From: Dicyema japonicum
Taxonomy: Eukaryota; Dicyemida; Rhombozoa; Dicyemidae
Assembly: GCA_011109175.1 (NCBI GenBank)
Contig: RDEW01000012.1
Coordinates: forward strand, 527,693 to 591,692
Reading direction: 5' to 3'
DNA length: 64,000 bases
Shown here: piece by piece, positions 58,111-64,000 of the stretch
How the letters are laid out: the number at the start of each line of letters is the position of its first letter
Numbering within the stretch: position 1 is the first letter of the stretch
The notes under the pieces: generated by a model
What the model was told of the DNA's origin: nothing
Database searches by the model: none
What the model saw: only the letters and a program-made list of their open reading frames with translations
Translations under genes and position numbers: made by a program

Positions 58111-60094
58111 ATGAGCTATAAAGATCTTGTTGACAGTAAAAAGGCTAAACTTGAAGCTTTAAAGTCATCACGACTGCAAAGAGAAGAAGCTAAGAGGAAG
58201 ACCCATGAGGTAATTCTTTATTAATATCAGGCCTCTCAGTCATTATCAACACTTTCAGATATTTCAGATCTTAAAGATGAGGCTACCAAACTCCTCACCG
58301 GTCTTGGAGTTCCAATGACTAACGTTTCAAGAAATATTTTCCATTCCAATTCAAGCAGTACTCTCACTATGAGAGACTCATCAGACTTTACTGATAAGAC
58401 ATCGTTAGATCCTTTCTTATTATAGAACACCTGTAAAGGCTACCAAGTCTGTGGAAACCGCAGATAAGGCTACAGAATGTCTACTTTTTAACCCTTTAAC
58501 CGACAGATACAGCAAATCTACGCAAACTACTTATATTGAAGGGAATGATTTGGTTGACTCTGAAACCACTAAGGTCGAACCAAAAGTTGATAAAAGTCCT
58601 GAAAATATATTACAAGAAAAATCTGTTTATAAGACTACAGAGATGTGTTTGTCTGAGGAGGAACTAGAAAACATCCTGATGGACCATAAATTTATAAGTT
58701 TTGCATATCAGGCTTTGAATATTGTGGAGAGAGTGTTGGCTGAAGAAGTGAAGGATGTATTAGTGGACTACTCACTAGACATAACTGAAACTGATGAAAA
58801 AGACCGCCAAGATCAATTAACTTGCAGACGTATATTCGTAGATAATAAATGTAATCGGGCATGCCTTTCTCTCGATTGGTCCCCTTCTGTATTTGTCTAT
58901 CTAATTCTCAGTATCCAGAACTTTTGATTTCTGGTTATGGAGGTCGTAGTAATGATACTTCTGGGGTCGTATATGTATGGAATCTTAACTTTAGTAAGAA
59001 AACCCCAGAATATAGTTTTATATCATCTGTAAGTTAATATAGTGATTAAAGTCTTCGATATCGTCAGTTTTGGCTCCCAAATATAATCCTAATTACATAT
59101 TGGCTGGCACCATCTCTGGTCAGGTGCTACTTTGGGACAAAAGAGTTTGCAAACAGACGCCTTCTCAGAGAACTCAGATTAGTCAGAAAGGTCATGCTGT
59201 AAGTTTTATTTTCATTTTTAGCACAGTGTTCACCATTTAAGTATTTCTGGAACATCTAACGCCCACAATCTTGTGACTGCTTCTAATGATGGTAGATTTT
59301 GTACGTGGAGCTTGGATATGTTGACTCAGCCAATTGTTGTTATATATGTAATACTAGGATTCTTATGATATTTTTGCATCTTCTAATAAACTGATGCTTA
59401 GTTCTTTAGCCTTCCAACCTGGGGATATCTCTAATTTCATAAGTGGAACAAGTGAGGGATACCTATACGGACATTTGAGAGATGATAAGTTTGTTATTAT
59501 GTCATTGTAGTTTATTAAGTCTTTCTAACAAATATGATGGACATTCTAGTCTTATTACTGCAATATCTGGGAATTATACTAAAGGACATGTTGACTTTTC
59601 TGGTTATTTTTTGACATCCTCCATGGACTGGACTGTTAAATTGTGGAGAGTTAATGTTCTTATTCTTTTAATGGTAGGAATCCAGGCCTGTTCATACATT
59701 CGAGTGGGGCATTAATTGTGTTTATGGGGTCGAGTGGTCCCCGGTTCATCCTGGACTCTTCTGCTCTGTGGATGGGGAGGGAAGATTGAACTTGTGGAAT
59801 CTTCTGAGAGATGCTGAGGTAGTGAATCACATAATTGCAGTTTCCTAGTTCTGTGGGGGAGGTGTTTGAGGATAGGCAGAACTCATTGGCGATGTGTTCG
59901 TGCAGGTGGAATGCTTTTGGGAACATATTGGCTGCCGGAGATTCTGGAGGGAGGACATATGTGTATGATGTTAGTGAGGTTAGATTTTTATTATTTTAGT
60001 TTGCCCCAAAATGGATGATTGGTGTTCTGTTAACAGGGTTTTCAATGACATGAGGACTAATTCTATGGAGGATAATCAGATTGCTTTTATTTAA
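58111..60094 (+). CDS. DYNC1I: Cytoplasmic dynein 1 intermediate chain
   Basis: Eleven exons splice to 583 aa, introns: 58210-58230, 58404-58425, 58889-58911, 59029-59051, 59199-59221, 59336-59357, 59489-59510, 59650-59677, 59819-59840, 59974-59999 (21-28 nt). The N-terminus is a charged coiled coil (residues 1-35, dynactin-binding in the family). It is followed by RYSKSTQTTY with a TQT light-chain (LC8) motif at residues 123-125, then LSEEELENILMDHKFISFAY and VERVLAEEVKDVLVDYS, then WD repeats (CLSLDWSPS, ILAGTISGQVLLWDKR, NLVTASNDGRFCTWSLDML, TSSMDWTVKLWR, VEWSPVHPGLF, VDGEGRLNLWNLL, AAGDSGGRTYVYDV). It links dynein heavy and light chains to cargo adaptors. It is shorter than human (about 640 aa), mainly in the linker. 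Axonemal intermediate chains are excluded by the TQT region and WD wording. Confidence 0.94.
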
Positions 60095-60840
60095 TATATA
60101 TTATTTGTTTCCTTATTTTTCACTATTATATAAGTTTTTTAAACATTAATTTCACTCATACATTCATCGACGATCATCATCAATCCCATTAACATAGTAA
60201 GATAATAGTACTCCTAGTTGCCTCATATGGTTCACCAGTTGCGAAATTTATTGAGGCGATCAGGGTGCACTTAATTCTCGGAGAAAAAGCGCTCAGGTCA
60301 CTCTACCACGGGTATAACATCTCGCATCCGGTAAAAATTTCTTGCCTGACCGCGGCTTATCGTATCCTTTTTTCTAACCGATGTAAATTAAATGATCGAA
60401 TTTCTGCTATTCAACTGCAAGTTAACGGAATTAAAGAAAAAATTATAAAACTTTGAGCACATTTTAAAATTCAGGATTGACTTTTTCATCATTTATGAAT
60501 TAGACCATAACCTTAATTTGAAGAGACACTTAGAAATGCAGGTGGTTTATTGTCGGACCATTCGAAGAGAATTTGAGAGATGTTGGAGGCTGTGATCACT
60601 TAATTAGCGAGTTAATACTTTCTTGGTGGTCTTGAGGCTTTAAAATAAATAATAAATAAGAGTCGAGGACGTGACACTGTTCGTGCAAGAGATATCAAAC
60701 CTTAGGGTCTTTGGTTCTTAAAGAACCGTCTAAATATTTCACCAGGAAAGTCACATGTAACGACGTTTACCTCATCACGAAAAGAAATACGGGTAAAGGC
60801 AGAAATAAAATTTTATCCCCCATTATGAAGACCCTTTCAA
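60095..60840. other. No gene recognised; one unassigned frame
   Basis: A plus-strand frame ending at 60456 (LLVASYGSPVAKFIEAIRVH, ALRSLYHGYNISHPVKIS) is less AT-rich than its surroundings. I cannot name it; a LINE fragment is possible. Confidence 0.25.
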
Positions 60841-61275
60841 TCCTTGGAGTCTCCTGGATCCTTTCCTTTCATGCACTCATCAAGTGGATTTGGTAACCGC
60901 AAGAATCCTAAAGAAAATTGGAATTCTCAAGGCTTTTGCTCACACCCCAATATCTTCCCGCCCATCGTTAGAGCTTCTATACAAACAATTTGTTCTACCG
61001 AGTATCGAGTATGCCTATGCTGCATGGATTACACGAGCAAGCTGGAAGTTTTACAAAACCGATGTCTCAGAATATTATTGAGATTGTCGAAAAAGACGTT
61101 TACTTTTCGTTACTACAGAACACTAAACGTCCTCCCAATTATGGAATACCTTACGGAACGCCACCGAAACTTCCTCATGGTAAAGTCCCCTGACCATCCC
61201 CTTGAGCCGGACATCAAACTATATCTGGACGCCTGCCCGATATACAAAAGAAACCTTCTCCATTGTGGAGATTAA
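60841..61275 (+). mobile_element. LINE reverse-transcriptase C-terminal fragment
   Basis: Two overlapping frames give ARILKKIGILKAFAHTPISS, LELLYKQFVLPSIEYAYAAW, then KLEVLQNRCLRILLRLSKKT and MEYLTERHRNFLMVKSPDHP, the thumb/C-terminal region of jockey-type reverse transcriptases. The frame switches near 61040. Confidence 0.65.
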
Positions 61276-61329
61276 TCCAGTTTTCATAAGACACGTCCTA
61301 GATTTGTAAACTAAACTGAAGAGATGCGT

Positions 61330-61692
61330 AGATTCACAGGACCACTTAGCCTTGTCTCACAAAATAGGCGAACTACAAAAGCAATTGTCGGAACAATTCA
61401 TAAGTTGGAATGAGAATAAGCGGAACTCTCACTACGGAACCTAAACAAACACAATCCCTTTTACTGGAAAGTATACGGAAGAGTGAGGAACCCAGAGTCA
61501 ATCGCAAACAAGATTGTGCTCAAGAAACCGGATGGCACCTACTAAGCTGAAGAAATACCTCTAGTTTTTGAGACACAGCTTAAAAAGATATTTGATGTGG
61601 ACGATGATGTCATCGCAGAGAAGACTTGTTACGAACCATTGTCAGAGAAAACAGCATTTATAGAGATCTCTCTAGAAGAGCTGAAGATATGA
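61330..61692 (+). mobile_element. LINE endonuclease-to-RT linker fragment
   Basis: Reads KRCVDSQDHLALSHKIGELQ, GKYTEE/YWKVYGRVRNPESI (two frames), NKIVLKKPDGTY, IPLVFETQLKKIFDVDDDVI and SEKTAFIEISLEELKI. This is the segment that normally precedes the reverse transcriptase, yet here it follows an RT C-terminal piece. It therefore belongs to a second copy. It is almost identical to 63656-63822. Confidence 0.6.
61503..61675 (+). repeat. Near-identical direct repeat, copy 1
   Basis: GATTGTGCTCAAGAAACCGG through ACAGCATTTAT recurs at 63656-63822 with a few small indels. Confidence 0.85.
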
Positions 61693-61969
61693 TCTTAATT
61701 TTAAATTAATAAAAAAACTTTTTTCCCAATATCTTTTTAAGAAGCGTTTGCAGCTCTGGGAAATACCCAATAAACCTCATTTCAAAATCGGCCAGATTAT
61801 TCTCGTAGTTTTTTAGTTTGGACTTAACTTGAAAACTCTGGCAGAAGCACTTAGAATTGTTTGTATATAGTAAAAACAATAAGTTTTTTTTATTTATATA
61901 GTTATATATTAAAGCAAGTTCTTATCAATTATAATTGTAACAAATTATAAAATTTCATTAAAAATTATT

Positions 61970-64000
61970 ACTATTTGCACTTAAAAAATGGAGAGGTTTT
62001 AAAAAAGAGTAGTATTGAAAGCATTAAGGATCTGTCTCTGGAACCGTTAACTGTGAAAGACAAACCCAAATCAGTGTCCGAGTGGATCGACAGATCATTG
62101 GTTGACAGTTGAACTCTCGCTATAGACAAGAGCATGGGGAGTATTAAACTTGCAAACCTGTATGTGATTGAAATCACTGAAAAACGCCAGAGTGACTGAA
62201 AAGCCCCGGATTTTCCGATTAAAGTTTAAAGAAAGAGTCAGATAAAATTCATTCGTTGAAGAGACTAATCTATTTTCTCCTTTCAGGAAGGGAATCCACA
62301 AGGCGATCGAACTCAAGAGAGGCTTTCGTAAATTGTTCTAAAGAATGTCCTAACATGGATTGAAGAAGACGAACTTATGACTTACATGAAAGAAATTGCT
62401 CCAACCACTGAGTCGGTGAAACGTATTATTAGGAATGGAAGAAAATCCCTGTTGTGAAGATGAGCTTAAAGTCAAGGGCAGAAGCTACGTCCTTGATACG
62501 CCTGGGTTTTGTCATTGAATGGATGGAAATCGATTGTTAGTGGGCCAGAAACCTCCCAAGATGCTTTAATTGTCAATATTTCGGACACATTGCAAGACAT
62601 TACATGGGGCAAAGAGATGATTCTTATGTGGAGGACCAATAGTTTCCCGAGTGCCCAGAACCGAAACATAGAAGATCCTGTATCAACTGCGGGTCTGATG
62701 ATCACAGAACAAGTTATGGTGGTTGTCCGGTTGCCAGGGAAACCGTGGCCTCCACAGGAAAAGGAACCGAATGTCATGTGCTAGGAACATTGAGGAGAAG
62801 GAGAAAATCCTCCTCCGCCACATTACCAAAGTCTAGTGAAAACAAGCAGGACGCATAATCAAAAATCGACCTCTAAAATACGATGTTATGAATCCAACAC
62901 AGAAAAAGCCAATTGTGGATATAGAATACCTGGAGGAGAAGCTAAAAAGATTTTGCTGGGAATCTATTTCGGGGGCATCTGAAAGACAATCGAGAGAACT
63001 TACATATGTGATTAACCGTCTAAATGAAGAGTGTGATAAGGTAAACTTGGATTTACTGCAAGTGGTGGCTCTGGTCTGAAGAGATCAGGCCGCCAAGACC
63101 AGTGAATCAAAACATAATGATCATGCTCGTGAATGCCCGATCAATCTTGAGGAGTCATCACGAGTTAGCTTCCCTGGCGAATACCGAGGAAGCTGATATA
63201 ATAATTGTTAACGAAACGAAGATGAAGTCAAATGAGAATACAGTACTCCCGGGTTTCGAATCGATATCTTTATACTGGAAAGAAGGGGCTATACCAGGGA
63301 CTGGAACATCAATTTTTATCAGTGTCATTTAAAAACAAGGAATCCCAGAATTGTTTCATCAATTTGTGTGAGTTTGTCGCCATTGATGTTCGTTGTGTCG
63401 ACTGATGGCTCGCAATTGGCAGTATGCATTCCAAATCCTTGAGGGAATGTATTGGAGATATCTCCCAGTTCTTCAGTGAAAACCCGATGGCCATAATGGG
63501 AGGTGATCTCAACTCCAAGAGCACATCCTTTGGCTGCAAGAAGAGTAACAGGGATGGCAAGCTCCTGATGAAGCTATATCTAAAGGCCTAGGAGTAAAAG
63601 TCTTACATCGAAAAAGGATAACCATTTCTCTCCCTACGGGAGTGACATACGAATCGCAATCAAGATTGTGCTCAAGAAACCGGATGGCACCTACTATGCT
63701 GAAGAAGAAATACCTCTAGTTTTTGAGACACAGCAAGATATTTGATGTGGACGATAATGTCATCGCAGAGAACTTGTTACGAACCATTGTCAGAGAAAAC
63801 AGCATTTATTGAGATCTCTCTTATCCTGCAACTACCGTCCGATCAGCCAGATTCGGTCAATTTCAAAAATTATGGAAAAATTGTCTTCTGGAGGCTTACA
63901 AATCAGCTGGAAAAAGAAGACTACTTCAGAAATGATCAATTTTGTTTTAGCCCAGGACGGTCATGCGGTGATTGCTTATTTCATTTCAACTCCGAGTTAT
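61970..64000 (+). mobile_element. Jockey-like LINE, ORF1 and 5' part of ORF2, runs off the window
   Basis: ORF1 (about 61980-63079) has LSLEPLTVKDKPKSVSEWID and, broken by a stop, two zinc knuckles: CFNCQYFGHIARHY and, further on, CINCGSDDHRTSYGGCP, the gag-type arrangement of jockey elements. ORF2 starts at 63102 with an endonuclease (VNARSILRSHHELASLANTE, IIIVNETKMKSNENTVLPGF; after a frameshift MAIMGGDLNSKSTSFGCKK). It then jumps at about 63650 to the linker and the start of the reverse transcriptase (NYRPISQIRSISKIMEKL, FSPGRSCGDCLFHF). The rest lies beyond 64000. Stops and a deletion make it inactive. Confidence 0.7.
63656..63822 (+). repeat. Near-identical direct repeat, copy 2
   Basis: Partner of 61503-61675. 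In this copy the tyrosine codon TAT is kept where copy 1 has a TAA stop, and small indels shift the frame after FETQ. Confidence 0.85.

Noticed and set aside
1-64000. Organism could be a ciliate or a chlorarachniophyte nucleomorph, which also have very short introns
   Set aside because: Standard stop codons end the genes, and a nuclear hormone receptor, DYNC1I, formin, hAT/pogo/MULE elements and LINEs point to an animal nucleus. Nucleomorph gene density is also far higher.
1-64000. tRNA, rRNA, CRISPR or spliced-leader RNA genes
   Set aside because: I looked for T-loop (GTTCGA) and D-loop words and for spaced direct repeats. The few TTCGA words found lie inside transposon coding and do not fold into a cloverleaf. 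No dedicated search could be run.

Overview
The window is nuclear DNA from a small-genome metazoan. Stop codons are standard, the protein set is animal (nuclear hormone receptor, formin, dynein intermediate chain, POLR2B) and the background is AT-rich and full of decayed transposons. The strongest taxonomic clue is intron size. About 70 introns can be placed by protein conservation in ten genes, and nearly all are 21-29 nt GT..AG, most of them 22-23 nt. Introns this short in an animal point to a dicyemid mesozoan such as Dicyema. This is an inference from intron size plus gene families, not from a species-specific marker. Because many of these tiny introns are not multiples of three, real genes look like chains of broken ORFs. 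The models below were rebuilt by splicing exons and checking that frame is kept.

Layout. 1-9.5 kb is transposon graveyard (integrase, R2-like, jockey-like and hAT-like remnants). 9.5-21.4 kb is gene-bearing: NDUFS3 (+), an NR1H/NR1I-like nuclear receptor (-), MRPS18B (-), the 3' exons of a small unknown gene (+), an unknown 209-aa helical protein (-), 5' exons of a possible PDS5-like gene truncated against LINE sequence (-), and the DRC10/IQCD-like axonemal protein (-). 21.6-27.2 kb is mobile DNA: integrase, an APE-type LINE, the front half of an R2-like LINE and a pogo-like end. 27.4-30.0 kb is the splicing factor SYF1/XAB2 (-). 31.17-38.10 kb is a three-layer nest, a PHD-RT-endonuclease LINE inside a Mutator-like element inside a pogo/Tigger element with TA duplications. 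38.4-41.5 kb is a formin (+), and 42.6-42.95 kb a small secreted protein (-). 43.3-47.4 kb is LINE DNA, part of it framed by inverted repeats. 47.6-48.3 kb is a RING protein (-), followed by an unresolved tract and a Tc1/mariner remnant. 51.9-55.8 kb is POLR2B (+, 16 introns) and 58.1-60.1 kb the cytoplasmic dynein intermediate chain (+, 10 introns). 60.8-64.0 kb is jockey-like LINE DNA running off the end.

Functionally the host genes are housekeeping or cytoskeletal and are not co-regulated: transcription (POLR2B), splicing (SYF1), mitochondrial translation and complex I (MRPS18B, NDUFS3), actin, microtubule and cilium (formin, DYNC1I, DRC10) and ligand-type transcription control (nuclear receptor). 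No tRNA, rRNA, CRISPR array or operon-like arrangement was seen. Two otherwise conserved genes (SYF1, formin) each contain one apparent single-base homopolymer deletion, which looks more like assembly error than gene decay.
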